A stretch of DNA of 64,000 nucleotides from Chrysogorgia sp. JL179-B06 (GCA_035772405.1 JAYKKM010000471.1:2372501-2436500); one strand, 5' to 3'; shown: positions 54,401 to 63,902, counted from the stretch's first letter. The notes: generated by a model from the letters alone, not told the origin. Program-made: numbers and translations.

Positions 54401-57400
54401 AGCACTTGATAAGCTGTCTGCCGTAATGCATCTTTAAACAGTTCTTCTAAGAACTCATCCCTTTTTCTCTTCCTTTGCTCCAACATTACGCCATTGTTAG
54501 ATTTTGTTTGTATATAAGCAGTCTACTTTTATGAACGTTCCGAGTTACCAATTATCACCACGGTATATATACGTTTTTCAAAGCTATAAAGTATTATAGT
54601 AAATTATAGTAAATATATTTACATTTTTCGTGCGTTCGGACAAACTTTTAACACAGTTGTTAAAAACATTTTAAAAATAAATTATTTACCTGCAAGGCAT
54701 CCGTAAAACTCAACTCGCATGCAAATGCCAGAATTTGTAAACATTTCTGGATATATTCTTATTTTCCTAACGAGCAATCCATTTTCGTTATTAATGAAAT
54801 GGTAAGTACTAAGTGACGTGGAGTCAGTCAGATTGCCTGAGACAATAGTCTGAAAGTGAGAAATTCAATTAACATTGTACGATAGGGCCATGTATAACTC
54901 CTTTGGAGAAGCTAATAGTAAGAAATTAATGGCAAATAAACGCCAACAAAAAAATATACTATTTATTGCTTAGTGCAAACGAAAACAAGTAGATTGTTTA
55001 ATTTAGTAGATTGGAATGTAGAGTCATGGAGTATAAAATTAAATATATAAAGTGAAATATTAGGAACCAAAAGTAGAAAAGGGAAGGTAGGAGTGGAGAA
55101 GGGTCGGGTAACAGGAAGCAAAAGGAAGGAAGGAAAGTGGAAAGGAAGTAGGGAAAGAGAAGGTAGGAGTGGAGAAGGGTCGGGTAACAGGAAGCAAAAG
55201 GAAGGCAGGAAAGCGGAAAGGAAGTAGGGCAGGAGGGCAAAGGCAAGTAAAGTGGATAGCGAAGGGAAGACGAGAAGGGGCAATGAATTGAATAAATATA
55301 TAAGTGCGCAAGAATACAAATTAATATAAATATAGATTATATATAACCTAACCATTAATTCTTATATAGCGCTTTATCATATTGTCTCAAAGCGCTTTAC
55401 ATGTATTTTGCGAAACAGACATGAACAGACCGAGGTTTTAAATGCTTAAAACGGTACAGGGGGTAAGATGTAATTATAAAACGAACGCTAACCTTAACCA
55501 ACTGTTCAACAATGTATTGTTTCCATCTTTTGCTTTTGAAAAAACTAATAGTGAAGGTGACTACTCGGCGTAGTTCCCCGTAGTTTAGTGGACTTCCTTG
55601 AGTAGTTACTTCCTTCAGACGGACTCTTTTGGCAAAATCAATCTGTTTTAGATGTTAAAGAAATAAACGAACTATTCAAACAAATTAGTTCAAAAGATTT
55701 CTACAGGCATTACTGTGTACATAATATTTTATCCACCGCACAATACAAGAACCGCACAATATGTTTCTTCTTGTGAAATTACATTGTAGTTTACAAAAAT
55801 AAGATAAATTGCGGCTTATGCAGTGATAAGCATGCAGGAAGGCTTGCGAGATCCCAGATATTTTTGAAGCGGAATAGTTAGTTAGTTAGAGTCTTTATTT
55901 AATGAGGGTGGTACGAAATAGTGCAAAAGCACCAATAAACTTGTAGCCCTCTAATTCAAAATATACAACAAGTTCTATAATAACATATCTATAAGGAAGA
56001 CAAGTATAAAAATTAAGTGATCTACAGTATGTGTCTATATTTACAAGTACTATAAAAACTACACTATGCATGTTCAATACTGTTATAAATGGCTAAGAGA
56101 TTGTTGCTGTTCATATAAAATGATCTACATATTGGTTCTTAAAAATACGGACATTACGTTTAATGATAGACTGTTTCAAAGTTTAATTGTGGTTACGGTA
56201 AAAGTCCTATCAACTTCAGTTTCCCTTTTATACTTTGGGCAGATAAAGTTGACTTCGGCGTATCTTGTATTTCTATACGATGTTGCTCTCGATTTCATTT
56301 CAATGTTTCACATATATAAGGAGCAATCTCACCTTTTCTGCTCTTAAAAGCGAATGCACCTTTATCTACTTTGACTTCTTCGTAAAACGGGAGCCATTTC
56401 AACCAGTTGAAGAGTTGAATGGTCGATAACATATAGCCCTCTTTTGCAATTTAAATACATATCCAAATAGTCCTTTCGACAATTTGTCCACACGACTGAT
56501 ACATCATAATAGGCTTAATAACATAATTGTAGTAAAGAGTCTTTGACGCATAGGCAAGCAACCCTGCATTATATACGTTTCAAGGTTCCAATACGTTTTG
56601 CTAGTTTCTTACAAAGAGCATGGACATGTTCGTTAAAAGATAGTTCTTCGTCTATATCTAACCTAAGCAGTTTCGCGCTTGAAACTTGTTCATTGTTCAT
56701 ATAATATAATGCCCGAATTCAAAGAACTTACTATATTATATAAACGTTACAGTATTAATCCCTACAGTTACCTGACAGTAGAAATCATTGGGTAGCTTGG
56801 ACAATTTAATAACTAACAATTAATAGTCTGATTCCATATGTAATTTAGTTTGAATTTTTGAGATCTGCTAACCTATATGAAATTTATGGTGGCTTCCTTT
56901 GATTTTCAAAATGGCGGTTTATAGAGCTATAAATCTGGGGTTTATAAATAATAAATGATCATAATCATAAATGGCCGAAAATTATTTTATATGTATATAA
57001 ATTGGTCCTCATGACCTCGTTTTAAAGTAAGAATCCTTTTCAATTTCGTACATGATAACCTGTTCATAACTGACAATTTATATGCATGTAAAAGAATATT
57101 AATTTGCCGGCCATTTTTGAATAAGGTTTATACATTTATATTTACATGGTCAAGAAACCCATTTACTACACTTTAAAGACTGCGAGTGATGTACTTGAGA
57201 ACTCAAGTGTCCATATTTATATTCATGAAAATATTTATTACATTAGACGTACAAAAACCAAATTATTTTAATTGAGCAGTCAGTTTATCGTACAAGCACA
57301 TTTAGCTTGTTAATCTATTCCATGCTAACTTGGACAGACTGTGAAGTCAAAACAATCATCAAAACAATAAAGAAATCATTCATCGCTTTATCCAAATTCA

Positions 57401-60400
57401 ATCCATTAGTAACCGTCCCATGCCAATAAATTTATCACATGTTTTTAAGAATGAAAACATATTGCAAATTGAATCCTCATTTGAAAGCCACACAAACATT
57501 GTGTTGTCCGCTATAGCCTACTATCCCCACTGTACGGTAGGTGATGAAGAAGGACACATCGTCAGAAACGTCGTCCATAAATATACGTAAGTATTTTTCG
57601 ACACATCGAAGTTCTCTTATTTCTCCTTTTCATATTATATCCAGTTCTTTTGAGAACATAGCAGCTTTCTTATTTTTTCTTACTGATGCTCATTACAAGT
57701 ATTTTTAAACTTGTACTATCGTGAATCTCACCAGTAACGGCCCCCAGTAAAGTCCCCGATACTCCTCCTCATTATCACAACTATACATAGAAAGATTTGG
57801 GTATGGCAAGTTCTCATTTGTGTAGAAACTCCTTTGCATGTGATGAACAGTCGACCTTGCGCTGAATTAACAAACTTAATTATGGCCTTGGGGGTGGGAG
57901 GTCAGTGGTTGTAGATGAGCTGACCGTCTGTATCCACAGGCATATAATAATGTCAAAAACGACAATGACCTCATCAAAGCCACTTGTCATAGACAACAGC
58001 TAGCAATTAAAGCTCTTGCTTAGGTCTCGGACGGTTTCCTGCATTATGGCTGTTTTCTTTATTGTTTGCACCACAACTATGTCATCCACAACTGCAAACT
58101 TCCTGGATGCGGGGTTCATCGTTCGTGCCTCTGTTCTCTCTTGCTGCATCATAGTTACGCCTTACAGCTGCTTATTATCTTCTTATTGAGCTTATATTGC
58201 TACCAACTTCTCAAGCCGGTGGATCAACTTGGACTTGTCAGTACATGGTATATGTTCCAAATAGTGATAGCATATTTCTGGTCAATGTCTCTGCTTGACC
58301 TGACAAGGACCAGTAGCCTGTCAAATTGATTATTTCTCCTTCAGATATATGGTCTTGTCTCGAACCATCACTGCCACATTGTTTCTTCAGCGTTGCCATA
58401 CGCTGACATCTCCATCTATTCGCTATGCAATGTACTTGTCTTTTCATACAACGTTTGACCAGTGTAACGGATGTTCAAGATCTGTGGTACATACTGAAGG
58501 AAAAAGGCAATGATGATAAAATTGCAAAGTATGGCATCCTTGATTTTGCCGATGCGCCCTATGACTGTACTTCACCGAGTGGTACAAAGGGAGTGTCAGT
58601 TTCGGTGAACTATATATTTTGCCTGCATCAAGTTTCCTCCATGTCTCCCGGTGGTTGGTTGTAAGATCATACATGTATATGTATCGTGGCCAGAGTCGCT
58701 TGTGGTTTAACCGGTCCATCGCAATGAACAGTTTGTTCAATGTTCAGTGCCTCTCTAGCTTCAAGGTGGAGCGCCAGGTCAGCATTCTGCGAGTGTCAGG
58801 TCATCAGCATTCCGCCACAAAGAACTGCTGGATCATCTCAAAATACATTGACTAACAATGCAACACAATAATTTCTTATACCTGTTAGCTGAATTACAAT
58901 GAGATACACAATAAACACTAGCATTTGCTCATGTTTACTGGAGTTTATCAAGCCGACACGTCCGTATTTACTGCAATGCTCTCAAGTATTTCGTCGGTTG
59001 TTTCAATAGACTTCAAATCGGAAGCCAATCGGCACCGTTTTGGATTCCGAAGGCACAGGCGTCATGATTGATCAATTACTACCGATCGTTTAGTCCTTAG
59101 TTAAATCATAGTTACAACCCTAGATGTTTCAATAAACAACCGACGAAATATTCTATATACTTTTAACACTAGTACAGCGAGCGAGATAGTGACACAATCG
59201 CCCCACCCCAATTACTCGCACCTACTGTAGACCAGTGTAACGGATGAACTAATTTTAATTGTAACGGATGTTCAAGATCTGTGGTACATACTGAAGGATA
59301 TAGGCAACGATGATCAAATTGCAAAGTTTTTCACCTTCAACGGTAAAAGGATTTTCAGTATGGCATCCTTGATTTTGCCGATGCGCCTTATGACTGTACT
59401 TCACCGATTGGTACAAAGGGAGTGTCAACCTCGTTCCCAGGGCATTTTGCCTCCTCGGCTGAAGGTCGGCGAAAATGGCCCTGGGATCGGCTGGTCCATT
59501 CTATAATCCGATTGGCTTGTCTTAAAACTCAATTAATTCAGCTGAGTATAATTTATTCATCTAAATCTGAATGCTGTCTTTAAATTTTGCAGCAAATTAG
59601 AAGTGATAGCTTTTGCTAAATTGGATATATGCTTCTTCAAACATTTTGTAAGAGATAACCAATGGATGTATGGTGGATTATTAAGCTTGTTAGCTGCTTT
59701 TATGCCGACGAATGCTGACATGAACAACTCTGAAGAGCATTGAATATTTCTCAATTATTCAGGTCAACAAAGTAGACAAATGGAACAAAGACCACAAAAA
59801 TTATCATATCTAAACACCCAGAAATTCTGGGTGTCATGTGACCAGCCGATCCCAGGGCCATTTTCGCCGACCTTCCACCGTGGAGGCAAAATGCCCTGGG
59901 TACGAGGTTGAGGGAGTGTCAGTTTCGATGAACTATATATTTTGCCTGCTTCAAGTTTCCTCCATGTCTCCGGGTGGTTGGTTGTAAGATCATACATGTA
60001 TATGTATCGTGGCAATATTTGCACCAATTGGAACATATACCATGCACTGACAAGTCCAAGTTGATCCACCGTATGGCGAGATAAAAAGCCTTGAAAATTT
60101 CTCAACATAACTTTGAAAGACTCGTTGATTACTAGAGGAGAATGTGATAGATTTCTGTTTTTCCTTCATCACTCTTCGCTCATGCAGTAATCACATTCAA
60201 ATCCTTTATTATTTTTTATATTATGATTTAAGAAGGATCTCTTAAGACTAGCTATATAGTGACCCCTTCCCTTCTACGTTTTGCCTGCTCATGGTAGCAG
60301 ATAAAAATGTTTTAAAAACAAACCTCCAAGTACTGCCCTTTCTCAGACTTGGTACACCATGCCTTTCCAGAATTGAGACGAGCAAATTGTGGGTGTGAAT

Positions 60401-63400
60401 GTGGATCAGACGATGTAAGTTTGACATCTTTATCGTTTTGGATCATCGGGCCATTGCAATCTAAATGTAGTGGAATAAAGTACAATACATGGATCCCGAA
60501 TCGCAATATACACATGAGCGCTTTGTATTATGGGATACCAGAAGTGAGTAAAACTTGCGTTATTGGTTATACATTGACGTTGTAAAAGGGGTTAATTTTT
60601 CGTATTAAGCATTGTCGAGAAACTTGAACGCAGTAAAAAGCTTTTATATTGCATTTGCGCAGACTGTTAATTGGTACGACGGTTGGTTTTTCACGCCCAC
60701 TTGACTTTATCGAATAGCCAATAATATTTTTCATTTACCATTTAATTTACAATTTATTATTTTAGTGTTACAAAATTGTCACAATATTTGCAGATATATT
60801 TTTTACATTTTTACATCATGTTTTCCAAATCTGCCACCAAACCAAAAACAAGAGTTTCAAATGGAAAAAGGATGGATCACCTAAATCTAGATTTGGATCA
60901 CGTCCGTCTCTCCAAAGGGTCGGGGGATTCGGGAGCGGCTGATGGATTGGGGAGGAGAGACTTGGTTCGCAGCGAGCGAATATTTACCGACCTGTTTTTG
61001 GGTCGGAGGCGTGTGTGTTCAGTGTTCATTTCAATCGGTGATATAGTTTGCATGCTTTAATATATTCAAGATGAATTTGTTTAACGATGGTATTAGTTAT
61101 GGATTAGGTTTTCGTAGATACCAACATATCGCATGAATGTACAGTGTTTTTTATTCGGAAATGAAATCGACATGGCCGCTCCCACATAAACGTCAATCAT
61201 CTTTCTCACCAAAATTGTATAAATTATGATAATTAGATTCAAAACGCTGCAGGTGAACCAAGTCCGTCTCTCCTCTGCTCCCCTAGCTCTCTTCCCCAAT
61301 CCGTCAGCCGCTGCCAAATCTCCAACAATACGGAGAGATGAATTTGATCCAAGTCAAACCGAACTCTTGCGAAATAAATCACTTTATTTATTAAGCATAC
61401 ACTTAATTTCCGACCCGATGGAAACAGTTAGTTATGCTTTCGCGAGTCTCGAAACATCGAGACTCGAGGGCAAACAAAAGTACAAAACTAATTCTTTCCC
61501 GAGGGATCAGGCATTAAATGTTTTATTATTATATTATATATCATCACACAACAACTTTACTTTGTTCGGGTGTTGTTGTAGCTCGCGCGGGCAACAATTT
61601 TTACATTATTGCTAGAAACACTGCTGTAGTGAATGTGGGAGAGCTTGGAATAGACAGACGATACATGGACGATCGTCAAGCTCGTATCCTCAGACATATA
61701 TCCTCAGATATTTATTTATTTATTTACAAATCTTCTGACACGGTAACCTCTCAACCAGAACCTACGATTAATTAATGTAAAAAATGTCAATATAAAAAGA
61801 AAATTGTTGATTTTCAGAGGGCCGTGTTTTAAAAATTAGAATTAAGTATATTACAGTAGGAAATAGAGCTAACGTTAAAAATTATTCTAAAACAGTAAGA
61901 GAAACTATACATAAAATTTACATATAGAGTTATTTACAATTTTCAAATTGTCATAGGTTATTCCAAACCATGTACAGCACCTTTGTAAATAAAACTTCGT
62001 TTTAAAGCATTTATAGTATTAGGTTTTGCTAAACAAAGTACTCTATTGTTACTTCTCAAATTGTGAGATGTATTACAAGAGATTTTAAACAGGTATCCTA
62101 GGTTATTGATTGAGTTACCATAAATTATTTTATTCATCAACAGAGACATTTGGTCGAGACGTAATTTTCGCTCTCCATCTGAGTCTCGGTCGCTCAATGG
62201 TTAGAGCGTCTCACCGGCAATCAGAAGGTTACAGGTTAGATTCCTATTGCTGAGGATACGAGCTTGACGGTCGTCCATGTATCGTCAGTTTGATTCTTCT
62301 TCGAAATATTCCAGGGGACGTTTTCAGGTAAAAATTTGCATTTTCCTACTATTCAAGAAACAGTGGAAGACGCCTTGAGTCCATGTTCATGAAAAATGCT
62401 ATTACAGTATACATGTATGCTCTCATGAGATAAACATGGCGTGAATGACAAAACCAGATTGGCATGACCGCTTTTAATTCCTACTAATAATAAAGATAAA
62501 AGGATTCAAGAAAAAGTAAGATGAATTATTCGATCTATTGAACGTCGGCGCGTTAAAGCTGGCCATCAAGATGGCTTATACGTCATATGAAAACCCTTAA
62601 TAGTGTGGAAAAATTTTAAAAGAAAAATCTCTTTATCACTTCTGACAAAGTATAAGTATACGTTTTGTTTTCTTGTCAGAGACGTTTAGAGTTCGATTTC
62701 CATTTTTCATTGAATACACTATTATGTTTATATGAGATACATAATGCTAGTTTGAGAGTAATCTTTCGTTACTGTCGTGGCTATAGAAGAGTTCCTTAAA
62801 ACTTGAGCATATTCAATTCGTCACATTATCACTGTTTGATGAAGTTCGTTGAACTGAATTTCCTGTTTTGCATACGAGTCAAAAACGAAAACACAACAAA
62901 TGCAAAAGAGGATAAAAGTTGTTATACAAACTTTATCAAATCAATTTGTCAACTTGAAGAAAAAATGGTCAACATTTTTTCGCAACTCTTCTATTTCCCC
63001 GACAGTAAAGTTAGTTTTATAAAGAGAACGTAATAACAAATGATACACACCTGCTATACATCCAAATAATTCAAATCTCATGCAAATATTATTTTTCCAG
63101 GACAGCGGAACGATTCGGATGTACGAAGCTTGAACAGTGTTGCTTAACATGTGAATCATGGGATGACTGGCGTGGAGATTACCCTTGAAAATCTAAAAAG
63201 AAAAATTGCTAACTATTTGTTCCTAAAACGTTTAAAAAATACACAGAGATAAAAAAGTTACACGTGTAAAACATCAATTTTGTACGTCGCTATTAAAATG
63301 ACAAAACTGAGCATGGTGGATTAAAAGGCAAGTTATGACGTCATGGCCTAAAGAGCAACAAATCAGAGCCAAGCATGTGGAATCTATGACGTCAAAAGCA

Positions 63401-63902
63401 GTCACGACTCATTCCTTCCAAACTCGGCAATTTTAAAATGCGAATTTTAAACATTACTAAACATTATTAAAGATACAAGTTACAACCATTTAATTTCGAA
63501 AACAAACTTTGCACGATTACTAATTGGCATGATATCTTTAACATTGTTAAAACAAGTTGCGAGCTTATTTTTCATCGGAAAACCACTTTAAATAAGAACG
63601 GTATACTGTCTCTTACAGTTACTGTACTTCATTCAGATGGCTAACAAAATGCCTTTTACCGTATAAAACTATGTATCTACCCATCAGGATCACAAATCAA
63701 AGCAATAAAATATTTTTGAATTTGTTGAACTTACCCTTACAACACCACTTTGCTTGTAGTAAATCCAGCTACTTCCATCACCACTAAATTGGATTTTATA
63801 AGACTTCACATAACTATCTTTTCTGTTGCCAAACGTTTTGATCTTAGTCACTAAATGAACTGATTTCAAGTCAACTTGAATCCATTGTTTTTCATCATTT
63901 GT
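45249..63902 (-). CDS. Discoidin (F5/8 type C)-SEA transmembrane protein, 3' part
   Basis: Exons found, 5' to 3': 63902-63735, 63192-63051, 60460-60324, 55642-55493, 54849-54690, 52659-52624, 48677-48607, 46881-46736 and 45436-45249. They encode most of one F5/8C domain, a complete second one, a Pro/Thr linker, a SEA domain, one membrane helix and a 30-residue cytoplasmic tail. Phases match at every join except 52624/48677, so at least one exon (start of SEA) is missing from my list. The 5' end lies beyond 64000. F5/8C domains bind phospholipid, collagen or glycans; SEA domains sit next to the membrane and often self-cleave. By architecture this is a type I cell-surface adhesion or receptor protein. 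I know no named orthologue, and invertebrates have many such mosaics. All found exons are intact. Confidence 0.88.
46093..46603. mobile_element. TTAA-flanked foldback MITE (AGGGACACTCCGG)
   Basis: Element 46097-46599: agggacactccggcccaaat at the left and tttgggccggagtgtccct at the right; TTAA on both sides. Arms exceed 100 bp (atgaaagatcttactgactt and mirror). Intron of the discoidin-SEA gene. Confidence 0.9.
46736..46881 (-). CDS. Discoidin-SEA gene: SEA domain, C-terminal exon
   Basis: Acceptor tttcattctag. Reads KGSVIADMIFVFDPKFTENK, DAVSSGNIGNLKVDR and NSLVIKG; donor aaag|gtttga, phase 1. GSVIA matches the G-S-V-V-V type SEA autoproteolysis site. Confidence 0.9.
46937..48606. other. Intron of discoidin-SEA gene, nothing recognised
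   Basis: Holds a short CT-rich phrase and gagcagggggagccgcagct near 47401. No coding exon fitting the gene's phases was found. Confidence 0.4.
48607..48677 (-). CDS. Discoidin-SEA gene: SEA domain, middle exon
   Basis: Acceptor ccctatatttcag. Reads IQNIYENDVEFLEALREVQI then KRLR; donor gag|gtaagc, phase 2. It is the helix and strand just before the SEA cleavage turn. Confidence 0.85.
49242..49387. mobile_element. Foldback MITE
   Basis: ggtggatttcgattaagcga ... atagtc pairs with gactatattcgcttaatcga aatcc around a 90-base middle. It abuts the next foldback. Confidence 0.75.
49384..50003. mobile_element. Foldback element with TTAA at ends
   Basis: aggccgttttccatacagcg and gctgtatggaaaacggcc are terminal inverted repeats; TTAA adjoins each side (ttaaaggcc and ggccttaa). 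Inner repeats of gaaaatttcgc / ttttccgcgcgg extend the arms. Confidence 0.75.
50085..50245. mobile_element. MITE family M1, copy 3
   Basis: ttttaaatattcttttatgt and acataaaggaatatttaaat arms with cctttactcgtta / aacgaggctataaacgctaa, as in the copy at 20930-21105. Confidence 0.7.
50826..51150. mobile_element. Foldback element
   Basis: ctcggcatagtcaatcgaga tatggtctggaaactc is mirrored by gagtttccagaccatatctc aattgactatggactcgg; an inner gtgcacggtgcac / gtgcacggtg pair lies between. Confidence 0.7.
51563..51657. mobile_element. Small foldback element
   Basis: atggaccggatttcaagtcc ttgcaattagtt is mirrored by aactaattgaaatccggtcc around cctcggctacgcctcgg. Confidence 0.7.
51778..52358. mobile_element. 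Foldback element carrying a 17-bp minisatellite
   Basis: Ends: cctggtacacggtgcaattt and caattgcaccgtgtcaact; inner gcaacttgtctcgcaa / ttgctagacaagttgc blocks occur several times in both orientations. A tandem array is embedded in the left half. Confidence 0.75.
51846..52020. repeat. 17-bp minisatellite
   Basis: About ten copies of aaggtgaggggtgttac; one carries gcgagg in place of gtgagg. Confidence 0.93.
52366..52475. mobile_element. MITE family M2, copy 2
   Basis: ggctgcgtttacactagagc and gctctagtgtaaacgcagcc are perfect ends; the middle matches 35517-35630. Confidence 0.88.
52624..52659 (-). CDS. Discoidin-SEA gene: 36-bp linker exon
   Basis: Acceptor tctattttag, reading (D)YEIIPTQPPTS, donor ctc|gtaagt, phases 1 and 1. 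A Pro/Thr linker is expected between globular domain and SEA. A small exon, supported by both splice sites and phase. Confidence 0.65.
53288..53667. mobile_element. TTAA-flanked foldback nested in the larger one
   Basis: Element 53292-53663: agtgcttataaacccaaaat and attttgggtttataagcact, each next to TTAA. Arms include ttttagtttcggagatata and mirror. The centre is a GGATCC palindrome (actggatccgaggaacgtgt and acctcggatccaggt). Confidence 0.88.
53901..54368. mobile_element. mariner-like foldback MITE (TA target)
   Basis: taccgggtggcgcaataaaa and tttttttgcgccacccggta are the termini, with TA on both sides. Long arms: cgcctatatctcggctaata pairs with tattagccgagatataggcg. The TIR style suggests Tc1/mariner; no transposase present. 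Confidence 0.82.
54690..54849 (-). CDS. Discoidin-SEA gene: F5/8C domain 2, last exon
   Basis: Acceptor ctcactttcag. Reads TIVSGNLTDSTSLSTYHFIN, VRKIRIYPEMFTNSGICMRV and EFYGCLA; donor gcag|gtaaat, phase 1. Confidence 0.9.
55070..55262. repeat. Purine-rich 78-bp tandem duplication
   Basis: gaaggtaggagtggagaagg gtcgggtaacaggaagc occurs at about 55083 and again at about 55161, in a nearly all-purine (plus strand) tract. Mirror-like purine tracts can form triplex DNA. Confidence 0.85.
55493..55642 (-). CDS. Discoidin-SEA gene: F5/8C domain 2, middle exon
   Basis: Acceptor catctaaaacag. Reads IDFAKRVRLKEVTTQGSPLN, VVTFTISFFKSKRWKQYI and VEQLVK, donor aag|gttagc. TTQG is the usual VTQG motif. 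A donor six bases earlier (ttg|gttaag) is also possible. Confidence 0.82.
55870..56712 (-). pseudogene. CR1/L2-like LINE 3' fragment, frameshifted
   Basis: Minus strand from about 56710: KLLRLDIDEELSFNEHVHAL, CKKLAKRIGTLKRI, then KPIMMYQSCG; after a one-base shift near 56490 VWTNCRKDYLDMYL, and after another WLKWLPFYEEVKVDKGAF. These are the C-terminal RT blocks (LGV-ID--L-F--H, K-LIMYG-VW, LNWLPF). The 3' end has aaataaag and an actaactaacta tail (forward tagttagttagtta at about 55877). Dead copy. Confidence 0.85.
56925..57130. mobile_element. MITE family M1, copy 4
   Basis: aatggccgaaaattatttta ... gcctcgtttt and mirror atgtaaaagaatattaattt gccggccatttttgaataagg; diverged. Confidence 0.65.
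57947..58151 (-). pseudogene. Degraded ORF fragment, repeat-associated
   Basis: Minus frame reads FAVVDDIVVVQTIKKTAIMQ, ETVRDLSKSFNC-stop, then LLSMTSGFDEVIVVFDII. The second part resembles a conserved segment (L---FDEVI-VFD) of multi-copy uncharacterised proteins in invertebrate genomes that I cannot name. A stop splits it and no start or splice sites are clear. Confidence 0.4.
58461..58692. repeat. Segmental duplicate A (empty-site copy)
   Basis: gtaacggatgttcaagatct through atacatgtatatgtatcgtg, matching segment B (59261-60013) at about 95 percent by eye. Here tacaaagggagtgtcagttt is uninterrupted, which is the pre-insertion state for the transposon in B. Neither strand gives a convincing gene. 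Confidence 0.85.
59261..60013. repeat. Segmental duplicate B, split by a transposon
   Basis: Same text as 58461-58692 with a 485-bp transposon inserted at 59425/59911, plus a 30-base extra stretch before tatggcatccttgattttg (ending ggattttcag). Downstream, ttggaacatataccatg is an inverted copy of sequence at 58240-58260, so the locus has been rearranged more than once. Confidence 0.8.
59417..59919. mobile_element. 485-bp non-autonomous transposon with long TIRs and 9-bp TSD
   Basis: Element 59426-59910: caacctcgttcccagggcat at the left, mirrored by atgccctgggtacgaggttg at the right, with arms of about 70 bp (ggcgaaaatggccctgggat and mirror). Flanked by agggagtgt on both sides (59417-59425 and 59911-59919). 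A 9-bp duplication and long TIRs are typical of Mutator-like elements, though Merlin also makes 8-9 bp. A sister copy lacking most of its ends is at 34165-34509. No transposase frame. Confidence 0.92.
60324..60460 (-). CDS. Discoidin-SEA gene: F5/8C domain 2, first exon
   Basis: Acceptor actacatttag completes Asp. Reads CNGPMIQNDKDVKLTSSDPH, HPQFARLNSGKAWCTKSEKG and QYLE, with donor gag|gtttgt, phase 0. Confidence 0.88.
60905..61335. mobile_element. Foldback element
   Basis: gcggctgatggattggggag ... gagacttggttc is mirrored by gaaccaagtccgtctctcct ... ccccaatccgtcagccgctg. Surrounding frames are artefacts. Confidence 0.65.
61395..61535. mobile_element. Foldback relative of 5474-5592
   Basis: Centre gcgagtctcgaaacatcgag actcgagg; arms gatggaaacagttagt / actaattctttcccgaggga. 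Diverged copy. Confidence 0.6.
61616..61694 (-). mobile_element. SINE 3' body fragment
   Basis: Reverse orientation: gtgggagagcttggaataga, cgatacatggacgatcgtca and agctcgtatcctcag. Head absent. It abuts the LINE fragment's A-rich tail. Confidence 0.65.
61700..62197 (-). pseudogene. LINE 3' fragment (second lineage), flanked by SINE pieces
   Basis: Minus frame: LRLDQMSLLMNKIIYGNS, then SHNLRSNNRVLCLAKPNTIN and ALKRSFIYKGA, with a shifted WNNL: the HNLR---L--PK-N---KRSF-Y-GA-WN-L tail of L2/CR1-type RT. The 3' end has an aaataaataaat tail (forward atttatttatttattt at about 61705). Dead. Confidence 0.78.
62181..62300 (+). mobile_element. tRNA-derived SINE copy
   Basis: gagtctcggtcgctcaatgg (A-box region) then ggttagagcgtctcaccggc, a decayed B box (aggttagattcct) and body tgaggatacgagcttgacgg tcgtccatgtatcgtc. 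Confidence 0.75.
62301..63050. other. Intron of discoidin-SEA gene, nothing recognised
   Basis: A plus-strand open frame at 62803-63033 shows no recognisable domain. No further exon of the gene fits here. Confidence 0.4.
63051..63192 (-). CDS. Discoidin-SEA gene: F5/8C domain 1, last exon
   Basis: Acceptor ttctttttag. Reads IFKGNLHASHPMIHMLSNTV, SYIRIVPLSWKNNICMRFE and LFGCIA; donor gcag|gtgtgt, phase 1. The IRI-P--W---I-MR-E-FGC ending is typical of the domain. Confidence 0.9.
63735..63902 (-). CDS. Discoidin-SEA gene: F5/8C domain 1, middle exon
   Basis: Acceptor tatattgcag, then TNDEKQWIQVDLKSVHLVTK, IKTFGNRKDSYVKSYKIQF and SGDGSSWIYYKQSGVVR. Donor agg|gtaagt, phase 0 to 0. QVDL, SYKI-FS-DG and W--Y are F5/8C hallmarks. 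Confidence 0.9.

Larger units (their letters stand above)
53118..54590. mobile_element. Large foldback element interrupted by two later insertions
   Basis: Outer arms: atagctttgaaaaacgtata (53118) is mirrored by atacgtttttcaaagctat ending near 54587; gcgtaatgttggagcaaagg is mirrored by cctttgctccaacattacgc; and tctgctaactaattatcgaa by ttcgatgattagttagcaga. The left half is split by the element at 53288-53667, the centre by 53901-54368. Intron of the discoidin-SEA gene. Confidence 0.85.

Noticed and set aside
54963..55355. Leu/Pro-rich minus-strand frames that look like membrane proteins
   Set aside because: Translation of the purine tract's complement; they lack start context and domain, and repeat every 26 residues.
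56066..56347. 93-codon plus-strand frame
   Set aside because: Lies within the minus-strand LINE 3' region (antisense).
57543..57590. Short plus-strand ATG frame ending at a gtaagt donor
   Set aside because: Only about 15 codons, no partner exon found, inside an intron of the minus-strand gene.
58425..58740. Kelch-like reading (YDLTTNHRETWRKL) on the minus strand of the duplicated segment
   Set aside because: Only one blade-like motif; the flanking frame breaks in the second copy, and differences between copies do not favour this frame.
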